In this document: in pieces, positions 37,368 to 45,540 of the stretch
How the letters are laid out: each line of letters begins with the position of its first letter
Position numbering within the stretch: the stretch's first letter is position 1
NCBI RefSeq assembly: GCF_900241005.1
Contig: NZ_OEST01000002.1
Span: forward strand, 124,001-188,000
DNA from: Bacteroides cutis
GTDB taxonomy: Bacteria; Bacteroidota; Bacteroidia; Bacteroidales; Bacteroidaceae
DNA: 64,000 nt
Direction of reading: 5' to 3'
Notes under the pieces: generated by a model
The model's input: the letters and a program-made list of their open reading frames with translations, nothing else
Database searches by the model: none
Told to the model about the DNA's origin: nothing
Program-made: the position numbers and the translations under genes

Positions 37368-37953
37368 GGGTAGGTATTTGTGGGAAATGGGACCACATTT
37401 CATACTTACTTCCCAACTTACCGAGAGCGTTTTTCCAAAGCTCTTTGCTGTTGTTCACGTTCATCAGTGAGTTTAAATCTTCTTTTCCTACAAGCCATGT
37501 GTTTTCTTTGATTTCCCGGCACAATTGTTCGTATTCCCAACCGGAATAACCAAGGAAGAAACGTATTTTACCTTTAATGGGATTTCCCCGCATAATGTAT
37601 TCTTTGATAGCGTTAAAATCACCGTTCAGGTAGAAACCTTTGCTGATAGGGAGTGATCCTGAAATATTTTCCAGAGTATGCAAATAGAAAAGCGTGTCTG
37701 TGCTAAGCGGACCGCCTTTATATATAGGTATATCTTCTGGATAATCAAATTCTTTGAATATATCGTTCAGAAATAAGGGTAGAGACTTGTTCATTACCAA
37801 TCCCATTGTACCCTCTTGTGTGTGATCTATCAATAAGATAACCGAACGTCCAAATATATGATCACAAAGGAAAGGCTCAGAAATCAGAACCTTTCCTCGT
37901 GCAGGAACTATATGATTAGTTTCTATTTTGAATATATCTGTATTAATAGACAT
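37360..37953 (-). CDS. YqgE/AlgH family protein
   Basis: 197 residues. [27 protein letters not shown] and the later G-G-P-L-S and F-L-G-Y-S-G-W are the UPF0301 signature. The function of the family is unresolved. The product is probably cytosolic. Confidence 0.92.
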   Translation of the reverse strand: MSINTDIFKIETNHIVPARGKVLISEPFLCDHIFGRSVILLIDHTQEGTMGLVMNKSLPLFLNDIFKEFDYPEDIPIYKGGPLSTDTLFYLHTLENISGSLPISKGFYLNGDFNAIKEYIMRGNPIKGKIRFFLGYSGWEYEQLCREIKENTWLVGKEDLNSLMNVNNSKELWKNALGKLGSKYEMWSHFPQIPTLN

Positions 37954-38057
37954 GCCACTAATTTACAGAATATTCTATAAAAAACAAATTATATTTCCTT
38001 TTTTTATCAATAATAGAATGCTTTTATTGATATTAAAGTTTTCTGGCTCAGTTAATA

Positions 38058-39374
38058 TTATTTAGTCGGATGATTTTCGGCAAAGATAGCCATACGTTTG
38101 TCTAGTTGAGCATATTGGTGATCCTGGATGAATGAAGTACAGGCACGCAATCCCTGTTGGTCACTTCCGGTAGTTACCAGTGAAATGGCACTTACTCCAT
38201 AATACATCAATTCTTTGGCGAGTTCTCCACTGTTCATACCTGGATAACCGATCGTAAAATAAAAACCATCAGCGACAGGGTCACCCAGGTCATTATCATA
38301 TACCAGATGGAAACCATGGCGCAAGAAGATTTCTTTCAGGCGGCGGGCGCGTTCACCGTAAATCTTTACTTCATTGAGAAAATTATATTTTCCATCGTTG
38401 GCAGCTTTCAGCATAGCAGCAAGTGCGTACTGTGCCGAGTGGCTTGTTCCTGAAGAAAGAGCATAGAGTACACGATGAATAAATACAGTACCGAATGTTC
38501 CACCACCATAACGTTTCGTAAATCCTGGATAGGCACGATGATACAACTTGTCCGAAATACAAGTTACACCGATTCGCTGTCCTGCATAGCTAAAGGCCTT
38601 GGAACCGGAAATGAGCAGTACATAATAGTCTGTATAATGTGCTATTGACGGTTGAAAGGGAGCTTGGAAAGGTTTACTTAAATCTTGGCGAAAATCCATG
38701 GCAAAGTAAGCAAGATCCTCTAGGACGATTGTATCATACTGAGTGGCCAATGTGCCGATAATACGAAGTTCTTCTTCTTTCAGACAAATCCAACTGGGAT
38801 TATTAGGGTTTGAGTAAACGATGGCAGATATATTCCCCTTCTTAAGGTAACTTTCCAGTTTTTCTTTCAGTTTGTCACCACGATAGTTATATACATCGAA
38901 TGTCTCGTATTTCTGTCCCATGACGACCAATTGCTGCTTTTGGACTGGAAAACCCGGATCAATGAAGAGAATGGTATCCTTCTTCTCATTACATTGGCTG
39001 CATGTGAGGAAAGAAGCAAAAGTACCCTGCATGGAACCTGTAACAGGGACACAACCTTCAGGCGCAACATCTACATCAATAAATGCTTTGATGAAGCGTG
39101 AGGCTTCTTCTTTCAATGTCGGCAGTCCATTGATATCGGGATATAAGCTTGCAATCCCTTTTTGCAAAGCTTCAATTTCTGCCTCTACACCTACAGTAGA
39201 AGGAGGAAGTCCCGGAACTCCCATTTCCATTTTAATAAATTCTACACCCGAAGTTGCTTCAACCTTGGCGGCAATTGCTTTTACTTCACGAATAGTGGCT
39301 TTAGAAAAGTCTGCTATATTGAATTCTTTAATAGTTTCATCAATCAATTTCTGTTCAATTGGGGTATTTTTCAT
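38058..39374 (-). CDS. PLP-dependent aminotransferase, class I/II fold
   Basis: 438 residues. N-P-N-N-P-S-W (about residue 193), V-L-E-D-L-A-Y (Asp binding PLP pyridine N) and S-G-S-K-A-F-S-Y-A-G-Q-R (PLP Lys about residue 258) are class I/II features. The substrate is not clear; the family contains aspartate-, alanine- and aromatic-type enzymes. It is divergent from the tRNA-Asp gene with its own promoter. Confidence 0.88.
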   Translation of the reverse strand: MKNTPIEQKLIDETIKEFNIADFSKATIREVKAIAAKVEATSGVEFIKMEMGVPGLPPSTVGVEAEIEALQKGIASLYPDINGLPTLKEEASRFIKAFIDVDVAPEGCVPVTGSMQGTFASFLTCSQCNEKKDTILFIDPGFPVQKQQLVVMGQKYETFDVYNYRGDKLKEKLESYLKKGNISAIVYSNPNNPSWICLKEEELRIIGTLATQYDTIVLEDLAYFAMDFRQDLSKPFQAPFQPSIAHYTDYYVLLISGSKAFSYAGQRIGVTCISDKLYHRAYPGFTKRYGGGTFGTVFIHRVLYALSSGTSHSAQYALAAMLKAANDGKYNFLNEVKIYGERARRLKEIFLRHGFHLVYDNDLGDPVADGFYFTIGYPGMNSGELAKELMYYGVSAISLVTTGSDQQGLRACTSFIQDHQYAQLDKRMAIFAENHPTK

Positions 39375-39399
39375 ACTTATTCATTTTAAGTTCGTTTTG

Positions 39400-39428
39400 C
39401 AAAGGTAACATAAATCTCTTATAATCAA
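39400..39428 (-). promoter_or_regulatory. Promoter for the aminotransferase gene (- strand)
   Basis: On the - strand, TTG (39426-39428), an 18-base gap and TACCTTTG (39400-39407), about 26 bases before the ATG. Confidence 0.55.
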
Positions 39429-39468
39429 CCTATGTTAAAAAAAAGATGATTTTTTTTCTTATAGCCTA

Positions 39469-39498
39469 TTGCAAATATGAGAAATTTATCTACCTTTG
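39469..39498 (+). promoter_or_regulatory. Promoter for tRNA-Asp
   Basis: TTG (39469-39471), 19 bases, TACCTTTG (39491-39498); the tRNA starts 42 bases later. Confidence 0.65.
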
Positions 39499-39539
39499 CA
39501 TCCGCAATCGAGAGAGATAGCAATAGAAAATGAAATAAT

Positions 39540-39613
39540 GGTGCGTTAGTTCAGTTGGTTAGAATACATGCCTGTCACGCATGGGGTCACGGGTTCGAGT
39601 CCCGTACGCACCG
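39540..39613 (+). tRNA. tRNA-Asp (GTC)
   Basis: 74 bases with acceptor GGTGCGT/ACGCACC, anticodon stem ATGCC/GCATG region with loop CTGTCAC (GTC), T stem CGGG/CCCG with TTCGAGT loop, discriminator G. tRNA 3' ends are common integration targets; an integrase gene follows 245 bases later. Confidence 0.95.
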
Positions 39614-39637
39614 CGAAAGCAAATAGCAAATGAAAGC

Positions 39638-39675
39638 AAAGCTCTGAAATTCTTGAATTTCAGAGCTTTTTCTTT
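39638..39675 (+). terminator. Terminator after tRNA-Asp
   Basis: Stem of about 14 base pairs (arms 39638-39651 and 39656-39669, core GCTCTGAAATT) followed by T-rich sequence. Confidence 0.8.
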
Positions 39676-39725
39676 TTCTCTACTTCGGCAAAAAATAGCA
39701 GTTTTAGGCAGTTCTCACGTGGCTT

Positions 39726-39766
39726 ATTCGTGGGACTTTTTGAAAGCTGTTTTTGCTCCCACGAAT
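39726..39766. repeat. Inverted repeat upstream of integrase
   Basis: ATTCGTGGGA (39726-39735) and TCCCACGAAT (39757-39766), perfect 10-base arms with a 21-base spacer, 93 bases before the integrase ATG. Possible integrase arm site or transcript hairpin. Confidence 0.5.
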
Positions 39767-39858
39767 TGACGCATTTGTCTTTGATTGTCAGCTTTTTGCG
39801 TAGCTGGTTTTTGAGTGTAGCAAACTAATTTTGTACCACTTAAAAAAAACAAAGAATT

Positions 39859-41091
39859 ATGGGAGCAGTGAAAAGAAACACACTAAGCGTATTGTTCATC
39901 ATCAAGAAAGCGAAACTTCTGAAAAACGGTGAAGCTCCTGTCTGTATGCGCATCACCGTAAACAAGCGAGTAGCCGAAGTTATGATTAAACGGAGCATTC
40001 CTGTAGATTTGTGGAATCAGAAAAAGGAATGTTCCAAAGGAAAAGACCGTGTAGCCACCGAACTGAACCACTATATTAATACGGTTCGTGCCAAAGTATT
40101 GCAGATACACCGTGAACTGGAAATAGACAACAAACCGATAACAGCCGATATAATAAAGGATTGTTTCTACGGACGGGATAAGGTACAGCGTAGCTTGCTG
40201 GAAGTGTATGCAGAGCATAACGAAAAATGTCGTGCCCTGATTGGCAAAGAATATACGGAAAGCACAGTTACCAAGTTTGATACTTCCATAAACCGCCTGA
40301 AAGAATATATTCGCAGTAATTACCACCGTGATGATATAATGTTGGCAGAACTGGATGGACAGTTTATCCGTGACTTTGATTTTTGGCTGAAAACGGACAA
40401 GCATTGCCAAAATAACTCCGCATTGAAACATTTGAAGAACTTGAAAAAGGTTATCCGCATTGCTTTAGCTAACGATTGGATAAAGAAAGACCCGTTTTAC
40501 GGCATCCACTTCAAGCAGGATGAAGTAAATGTAGAGTTTCTTTCACGTGAAGAACTGGATATTCTGATGAACAAAGAATTTACTATCAAACGATTGGAGC
40601 AGGTAAGAGATGTTTTTGTCTTTTGTTGTTTTACCGCGCTCGCTTTCGTGGATGTGCAGCAATTAAGCCGTGAACACCTGATAAAAGACAATAACGGTGC
40701 TTTGTGGATACGCAAGGCACGACAGAAAACTAATCAGATGTGTAATGTTCCCGTCTTATCTATTCCTCAAAGGATATTGAGGAAATATGATGATAATGTA
40801 GAGTGCATAAAAAAAGGAGTACTTTTGCCTGTAATCAGTAATCAGCGCATGAACGCCTATTTAAAAGAAATTGCTGATGTATGCGGCATAGCCAAACGGC
40901 TGACCACTCATGTTGCCCGTCATACTGCGGCTACAGTTGTTTTTCTCGCTAATGATGTATCAATGGAAAATGTATCTAAGATTTTGGGACATTCCAATAT
41001 CAGAATGACACAGCATTATGCACGGATATTGGATAGCTCCATTATGCGTGATATGATAAACGTAGAAAAAAACTTTAATAGAAAACAGTAG
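39859..41091 (+). CDS. int: Tyrosine recombinase / integrase
   Basis: 410 residues. An N-terminal arm-binding-like domain (about 10-100, with V-C-M-R-I-T-V-N-K), a SAM-like core-binding domain (about 110-215) and the catalytic domain. H351 and R354 in T-T-H-V-A-R-H-T, H378 in L-G-H-S and nucleophile Y387 in Q-H-Y-A-R are present, as is a Lys in the R-Q-K-T-N beta-hairpin. The first box reads F-T-A-L-A-F-V-D-V, without the box-I Arg; that is usual for Bacteroides integrases of the CTnDOT/NBU type. It catalyses site-specific integration and excision. It lies near a tRNA gene and is the first gene of the island. Confidence 0.93.
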   Translation: MGAVKRNTLSVLFIIKKAKLLKNGEAPVCMRITVNKRVAEVMIKRSIPVDLWNQKKECSKGKDRVATELNHYINTVRAKVLQIHRELEIDNKPITADIIKDCFYGRDKVQRSLLEVYAEHNEKCRALIGKEYTESTVTKFDTSINRLKEYIRSNYHRDDIMLAELDGQFIRDFDFWLKTDKHCQNNSALKHLKNLKKVIRIALANDWIKKDPFYGIHFKQDEVNVEFLSREELDILMNKEFTIKRLEQVRDVFVFCCFTALAFVDVQQLSREHLIKDNNGALWIRKARQKTNQMCNVPVLSIPQRILRKYDDNVECIKKGVLLPVISNQRMNAYLKEIADVCGIAKRLTTHVARHTAATVVFLANDVSMENVSKILGHSNIRMTQHYARILDSSIMRDMINVEKNFNRKQ

Positions 41092-41211
41092 ATGTTCGCT
41101 TTTTATCAATAAATCTCTAACGGGTATTTTGATAATATATATAATAACTATATCTTTGGTAAGCAGCAGATAATTGTATTTGTGATATTATTATATAAGC
41201 ACTTATTTTTT

Positions 41212-42531
41212 ATGAATACGACAACAAAGAGCATAAGGACTTGGAAGAACAAAGAAGGAAATCTTTGTTTTAGCTATAATATGAAACAACCAATGGAGAA
41301 ACCATTAATAATTATAGGTGTATGTATTGGAACTGTGATACTTGCTGAATATCTATGCTTTAATACTACCTATAGTTTATTTCCCCTACTGTTTTTATTT
41401 ATGTTTACTTTTATGTACTGGTGTGTTTATCCATGTAAAGATAATGAAATAGTAGAGGAGATAATGATGAATAAAAATGTGAACTTACGTCTGCATAATG
41501 AATTAAAAAGGTATGATAAAAACGTCTATGAAGTGAAGCGTAAATTCCATCAAGATACAAAAGGTACATACGGTATTATAACTGGTACTTATATGTTAGT
41601 GTTATTATCTAATGGAGAAATTTTAGAATATGAATTGAAGTATCATAAGCCTACAAAAACAGAACATGCATATCATGAGTTTATAAAAAGGCCCATACAA
41701 TGTACAAATCCTGAACATAAAAAAGTTATAGAAATAAGGGGTCTTATTAAATGGTGGACACAGATTACAATACCCGAAAAAGTAAAACTTTCATTAATTA
41801 TACTCGCATTTGTTAGCATAGGTATTGCTTTAACTTCTTTATACTTATGGATAATAATAAAATTAGAATGGAAAGCCATTGTTTTTTTTATTGGATATAT
41901 CGTTATATTTATGTTTTTACAATCACTAATCTGTAAGAGTAAAAATAGAATAGTAAAGACAATTAATTTTGCAATTTCTTTACCAATAGTAATTACTAAG
42001 ATATTGTTCAATTTAATGCATCCAACAATAATAGTTTTAATGAGCTACATGTGTCTGGGGGCATATGCATTTGGAATACCTATAGTAATTGTGATAGTTT
42101 TAAACTTCTTACTTGGTCTGAATATTTCATGGGAAACTATGTTTTTCATTACACTTGCAGTAGGTTCTATTATCAGTGTTCACGGGGCAAAGTTTATTCA
42201 TTGGATGATAAAAGAACACTCTCCATTGAAGAATTGGGAAAACCATAAATATGAAGCTGTTCAGACTGAATTAGCTCTCTATGTTATCAATAAGAATAAT
42301 GTGAATTTTCTTATTTATTTATCATACTTCTTATTTCTCTCTATATCAGGATTAATGCAAATACAGTATAATGAACCACTGATAACAACTAATATTGATA
42401 GTGCGATATTGAAAGCTTTTCTTGTTTTCATAGCCTTCTCAAATATGGTCAATAAATCAAAAGATGTCGAAATAAAGACAAAACCATTGTTAGACAAGAT
42501 GATTAGATTGATAACGACACATGATGAATAA
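41212..42531 (+). CDS. Hypothetical multi-pass membrane protein in the element
   Basis: About 439 residues from ATG 41212; a GTG at 41182 would add ten residues. Roughly eight to ten hydrophobic segments in two groups: one pair near residues 40-75 and six or more after residue 195. A soluble loop at about 80-180 is between them. No recognised family; strongly AT-rich, more than the neighbouring integrase. It is the only + strand gene directly after int. Possible roles include an entry-exclusion or abortive-infection-type membrane protein, but nothing in the sequence decides. Confidence 0.65.
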   Translation: MNTTTKSIRTWKNKEGNLCFSYNMKQPMEKPLIIIGVCIGTVILAEYLCFNTTYSLFPLLFLFMFTFMYWCVYPCKDNEIVEEIMMNKNVNLRLHNELKRYDKNVYEVKRKFHQDTKGTYGIITGTYMLVLLSNGEILEYELKYHKPTKTEHAYHEFIKRPIQCTNPEHKKVIEIRGLIKWWTQITIPEKVKLSLIILAFVSIGIALTSLYLWIIIKLEWKAIVFFIGYIVIFMFLQSLICKSKNRIVKTINFAISLPIVITKILFNLMHPTIIVLMSYMCLGAYAFGIPIVIVIVLNFLLGLNISWETMFFITLAVGSIISVHGAKFIHWMIKEHSPLKNWENHKYEAVQTELALYVINKNNVNFLIYLSYFLFLSISGLMQIQYNEPLITTNIDSAILKAFLVFIAFSNMVNKSKDVEIKTKPLLDKMIRLITTHDE

Positions 42532-42849
42532 TAGATTTTGCTATTTCGTAATATGATAAACCATAAATTTACTATAAGTATTCATTCTGTAAATAGACTT
42601 TCCAAAGCTGAATAAAACATTAACAAAGGTAAGCTCCGTATTCCGTCCGTTCAAGTCCAAACCCTACGGGTTTGGAAGAAAATCTCCACGCCTGCGCTAC
42701 GCTCCGGGTAGTATTTTCTTCCAAAGGCTTGCACAGACGGATTACTACACTGGTAGAGTTAATGTTCTTAGTCAGTTTCGGAAAAAATGTGTTTTTTTTA
42801 GGACGGTAGGTCATTCCTGTCGTTCCTTGTTGTAGTAGGTCTGCAAAAG
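42532..42849. other. Non-coding structured block with nested inverted repeats
   Basis: 318 bases with no convincing gene. CCAAACCC/GGGTTTGG forms a hairpin (42657-42675) with a 3-base loop, and TTTGGAAGAAAAT (42671-42683) pairs with ATTTTCTTCCAAA (42713-42725) around a GC-rich loop of 29 bases. The two stems share bases and are therefore mutually exclusive, as in a switch, or belong to different functional forms. Also present are weaker CCGTC/GACGG arms (42643 and 42736). Could be an RNA, an integrase or transfer site, or a remnant. Confidence 0.5.
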
Positions 42850-43152
42850 CTATTCTATATCGCTTTCACGGTAGATTATTTTGCCTTTTATCTGAATATA
42901 AGGGATAACACCCGTATCTCTCCATTCTTGCAGCGTCCGGATGCTTACTTTCAAATATTTGGATGCTTCCCGGTTGCTTAGAAACTTTTCGCCGTTCAGG
43001 TGTGGCTTGCTTTCTTTTGCCAGTTTACCGATACCCTCTAACATTCTTTCCATAGACTGGAAGAAATTCTTAATTATCTCACTATTGCCGTTTATAAGTT
43101 CCATATTGTTATACTGTTCAATTGATTTATAATTGGTTTGAATGATTGACAT
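42850..43152 (-). CDS. HTH_17 (excisionase-like) DNA-binding protein, first
   Basis: 100 residues. The C-terminal half has F-L-S-N-R-E-A-S-K-Y-L-K-V-S-I-R-T-L-Q-E-W-R and I-I-Y-R-E-S-D-I, a MerR/excisionase-type winged helix used in Xis-like proteins of Bacteroides elements. The N-terminal part is an acidic linker with coiled-coil character. It is last in a four-gene - strand cluster, 11 bases after the DUF3876 gene. A role in excision control is inferred from context. Confidence 0.85.
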   Translation of the reverse strand: MSIIQTNYKSIEQYNNMELINGNSEIIKNFFQSMERMLEGIGKLAKESKPHLNGEKFLSNREASKYLKVSIRTLQEWRDTGVIPYIQIKGKIIYRESDIE

Positions 43153-43163
43153 ACATACACCTG

Positions 43164-43466
43164 TCAGTTACGTAGATACTCGCCATAATAGGATATGGAA
43201 ATACTATCTTTTATCGCATCATAACTTATATAAAGCCGTTTAAAGGCTTCAACGATAAAGTAACGGTTATCTTCTTTCTGTATCTCGTAAATGGCTGGTT
43301 TTGCCTGTCCGTTATCTGATACATGGAGCATCGAAAGGAAATGTATTTTCTTGCTTTGGTATATCATTACCGTAGGATGAAGATTTAAACTTTCCCATAT
43401 TCCGACAATAGCAGACAATTTGAAGGACTGATTTACTCCCATATTATTTTCTTCTTTCTTTTCCAT
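43164..43466 (-). CDS. DUF3876 family protein
   Basis: 100 residues from M-E-K-K-E-E-N (ATG at 43466); the same frame is open further upstream but that portion overlaps the neighbouring HTH gene and is rejected. I-V-G-I-W-E-S-L, I-H-F-L-S-M-L-H-V-S-D-N and Y-I-S-Y-D-A-I-K-D-S-I recall DUF3876, found almost only in Bacteroides mobile elements. Function unknown. Ten bases after the HTH_17 gene. Confidence 0.75.
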   Translation of the reverse strand: MEKKEENNMGVNQSFKLSAIVGIWESLNLHPTVMIYQSKKIHFLSMLHVSDNGQAKPAIYEIQKEDNRYFIVEAFKRLYISYDAIKDSISISYYGEYLRN

Positions 43467-43476
43467 AGGGCAATAT

Positions 43477-43782
43477 TTATTTGTTGTTTGATTTATAATT
43501 CGCTTTCTTGTTTTCCGTACATTCTGCAACCAGTCTTTCAATATCGGCAGATTTATAGTACAGTTTGTTACCGATTTGGGAATGACCCAGCTTGCCACTA
43601 TCCCGATAGTTCTGCAAACTTCGGATGCTGATACCGAGCAGGGCACACACTTCACGACCTGATAACCATTTATCCGGCTGACAAGTATTCTCTTTACAAA
43701 TCCGTTCCACTTGACTGACGAAACTGGAGAACCGCCCACATACTTGTTTAAAAGTCTGTTCCTCAATAGTTACGATATTCAT
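43477..43782 (-). CDS. HTH_17 DNA-binding protein, second
   Basis: 101 residues. The HTH is G-R-E-V-C-A-L-L-G-I-S-I-R-S-L-Q-N-Y-R with the wing K-L-Y-Y-K-S-A-D-I, related to but distinct from the first HTH_17 protein of the element. Its start overlaps the DUF3408 stop by four bases, showing translational coupling. Confidence 0.87.
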   Translation of the reverse strand: MNIVTIEEQTFKQVCGRFSSFVSQVERICKENTCQPDKWLSGREVCALLGISIRSLQNYRDSGKLGHSQIGNKLYYKSADIERLVAECTENKKANYKSNNK

Positions 43783-44078
43783 ACGTCTTTTTCTTTTGGC
43801 TGGTTGAATATTCCTTTTTGTATTTCTTTCCGGTAGAGAGCCGAAAGGACATCATTGTGCGCACCTAAATGTTCTTCCAGTACGTTATCAATGAAATTTC
43901 CGATGCTTACTTGTTTGTTTGTAATCACGCCTACAATCTGAACGATACGTTTTTGTATCTCTCCGCTTATGTACACGCTTTGACGGTTGCAAACCGACCG
44001 TTTTTTAAGGAACACCGATTTATAACTTTCCTGTTCCTTACTTGCTGTTTCTTGTAATGATTGTTTTACTTCTTCCAT
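43779..44078 (-). CDS. DUF3408 family protein
   Basis: 99 residues. The C-terminal half with I-Q-K-R-I-V-Q-I-V, I-G-N-F-I-D-N-V-L-E-E-H-L and a hydrophilic N-terminus is a ribbon-helix-helix-like partitioning or regulatory domain common next to mob genes in Bacteroides (DUF3408, formerly linked to MobB/TraB neighbours). It begins the four-gene cluster that reads away from the oriT-like region. Confidence 0.85.
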   Translation of the reverse strand: MEEVKQSLQETASKEQESYKSVFLKKRSVCNRQSVYISGEIQKRIVQIVGVITNKQVSIGNFIDNVLEEHLGAHNDVLSALYRKEIQKGIFNQPKEKDV

Positions 44079-44569
44079 ACATTTAATTTTTAATGATTTA
44101 TAAATAAGTTGATTGATTCCCGATACTGATTGAAAAAATGCAAGCCAGTTTTATAACTATGTCCCTTTATCTTTAAATAGCTTTCAAATATGGTTTAAAA
44201 CTATATTCGGACCTTGTTTTACTGTCTTATATATTGCTACCACTCAATCATTTTTCAGTAAAGAAAGAGGTAAAAACAAACGCTTTTAAAAATGGGATTA
44301 CTTTGTCTGTTTATGTCACAATTTGGCGCAACCGCCTATATTTCGGGAGGGAATTACTGTCTGTAATTTTGCAACTGATAAACAGACAGAGGATAAAGCC
44401 AAACCGCTTGCTTTTGCAATCTGACTATAGGGAAGATTTTTGTTATCACATGATAACAGCAAGTTGTGTTTTGAGACCCGCGCTTCGCTTTTTGTGCCTC
44501 AAAACCTTGCCACCTTTTAAGGTGGTTGGTTTTACTCCGAAGTCGTAAAATCAGTAAATAATTATCATT
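44079..44569. other. Non-coding region with oriT-like palindromes
   Basis: 491 bases with no supported gene between divergent DUF3408 and mobA-like genes. In its last 130 bases are three inverted repeats: TGTTATCA/TGATAACA (44440-44457), GTTTTGAG/CTCAAAAC (44468-44475 and 44498-44505) and CCACCTT/AAGGTGG (44510-44525). The cluster ends 45 bases before the mobA-like start, the usual place for oriT in Bacteroides mobilisable elements. A nick site was not identified. Confidence 0.55.
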
Positions 44570-45019
44570 ATGGAACAGAAAAAGAAGCCATTTAACAAAG
44601 GTGGGCGCAAGCCTAAACTTGACCCACGAACACACCGCTATTCTCTTAATTTAGACGATGTGGAGAACGCTAAGTTCTTAGCCTTTTACGACCAATCAGG
44701 CTACAAGGTAAAGGCGCATTTCATTAAGAACTGTATTTTCGGGAAATCGTTTAAGGTGCTTAGAATTGATAAAAGCAAGGTAGATTATTACATCCAACTC
44801 TCCCAATTGTTTTCACAATTCAGGAGCATAGGCATACTGTATAACCAAACGGTGAAAGAACTCCATTCCAATTTTGCGGAAAAGAAAGCACTTGCCTTGC
44901 TTTACAAACTGGAACGATACACTGTTGAACTGGTAAAGACGAACCAGCAGATTATTGCGCTTACCAAACAGTTTGAAGCATCTTATAGGGAAGAGGGAAC
45001 AATATCAGCAGGGAAGTAA
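44570..45019 (+). CDS. MobA-like mobilisation protein (relaxosome accessory)
   Basis: 149 residues. Basic N-terminus K-G-G-R-K-P-K-L-D-P-R, the ribbon-helix-helix-like segment H-R-Y-S-L-N-L-D-D-V-E-N, and a helical C-terminal half with S-I-G-I-L-Y-N-Q-T-V-K. These match Bacteroides MobA/MobC-like proteins that bind oriT and help the relaxase. The relaxase gene that normally follows is absent; only 68 bases separate it from an opposite-strand HTH gene. Confidence 0.8.
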   Translation: MEQKKKPFNKGGRKPKLDPRTHRYSLNLDDVENAKFLAFYDQSGYKVKAHFIKNCIFGKSFKVLRIDKSKVDYYIQLSQLFSQFRSIGILYNQTVKELHSNFAEKKALALLYKLERYTVELVKTNQQIIALTKQFEASYREEGTISAGK

Positions 45020-45042
45020 ATACAGACTTGCCAAAAGAAAAA

Positions 45043-45077
45043 CATCCCGGAACTGCCACGTGTACAGTTCCGGGATG
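45043..45077. terminator. Hairpin between mobA-like and the third HTH gene
   Basis: CATCCCGGAACTG/CAGTTCCGGGATG, 13 base pairs, 9-base loop. On the - strand it is followed by TTTTTCTTTT, so it best serves the - strand HTH gene. Confidence 0.8.
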
Positions 45078-45087
45078 AATTTCACTC

Positions 45088-45411
45088 TTACTTATTCGCT
45101 CCATGTTCTTTCTCGAACTTTCGGAGCGTACCCACATCGAACCGTTCCTTTATGAACTCACGCACATCCGAAGCCCGATAGTAGGCTTTTCCGCTAATCA
45201 TCATAAAGGATAGCATCTTTTTACTTCGCAATCTCTGTAATGTTCGGGTGCTAACTTTGAATAACAGGCACAAATCCTGATTATCCAAAAGTTTATCGCC
45301 CGGTATTACTTCGGGATTGGTTTGCAAACTCTTTACGTCTTTGCCTACTTCTTCCAATTTATCAAGAAGTTTCTGCATCCAGTCTTTAAACTCGTAATTA
45401 TCTACATACAT
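45088..45411 (-). CDS. HTH_17 DNA-binding protein, third
   Basis: 107 residues. The HTH is L-C-L-L-F-K-V-S-T-R-T-L-Q-R-L-R with the wing A-Y-Y-R-A-S-D-V; an N-terminal coiled segment W-M-Q-K-L-L-D-K-L-E-E-V precedes it. Third HTH_17 protein of the element, in the position where the mobilisation operon would be expected to continue. It ends in a terminator. Confidence 0.85.
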   Translation of the reverse strand: MYVDNYEFKDWMQKLLDKLEEVGKDVKSLQTNPEVIPGDKLLDNQDLCLLFKVSTRTLQRLRSKKMLSFMMISGKAYYRASDVREFIKERFDVGTLRKFEKEHGANK

Positions 45412-45492
45412 ATTGCTTCATTTTTCTGATTATACACTAATGATTACCAAACGATTGATGAAGCAAAGTTCAGAAAAGGGAAGCAAACAAAT

Positions 45493-45518
45493 TACGGGGT
45501 AGCATACGCTACCCCGTA
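45493..45518 (-). terminator. Hairpin downstream of the RteC-like gene
   Basis: TACGGGGTAGC/GCTACCCCGTA, 11 base pairs, 4-base loop, lying 23 bases beyond the - strand stop; T-rich sequence follows on the - strand. Confidence 0.7.
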
Positions 45519-45540
45519 TAAATTGATGCTAAACACCTGA

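Noticed and set aside
43467..43766. N-terminal extension of the DUF3876 frame
   Set aside because: It overlaps the HTH_17 gene in another frame; the clear start is M-E-K-K at 43466.
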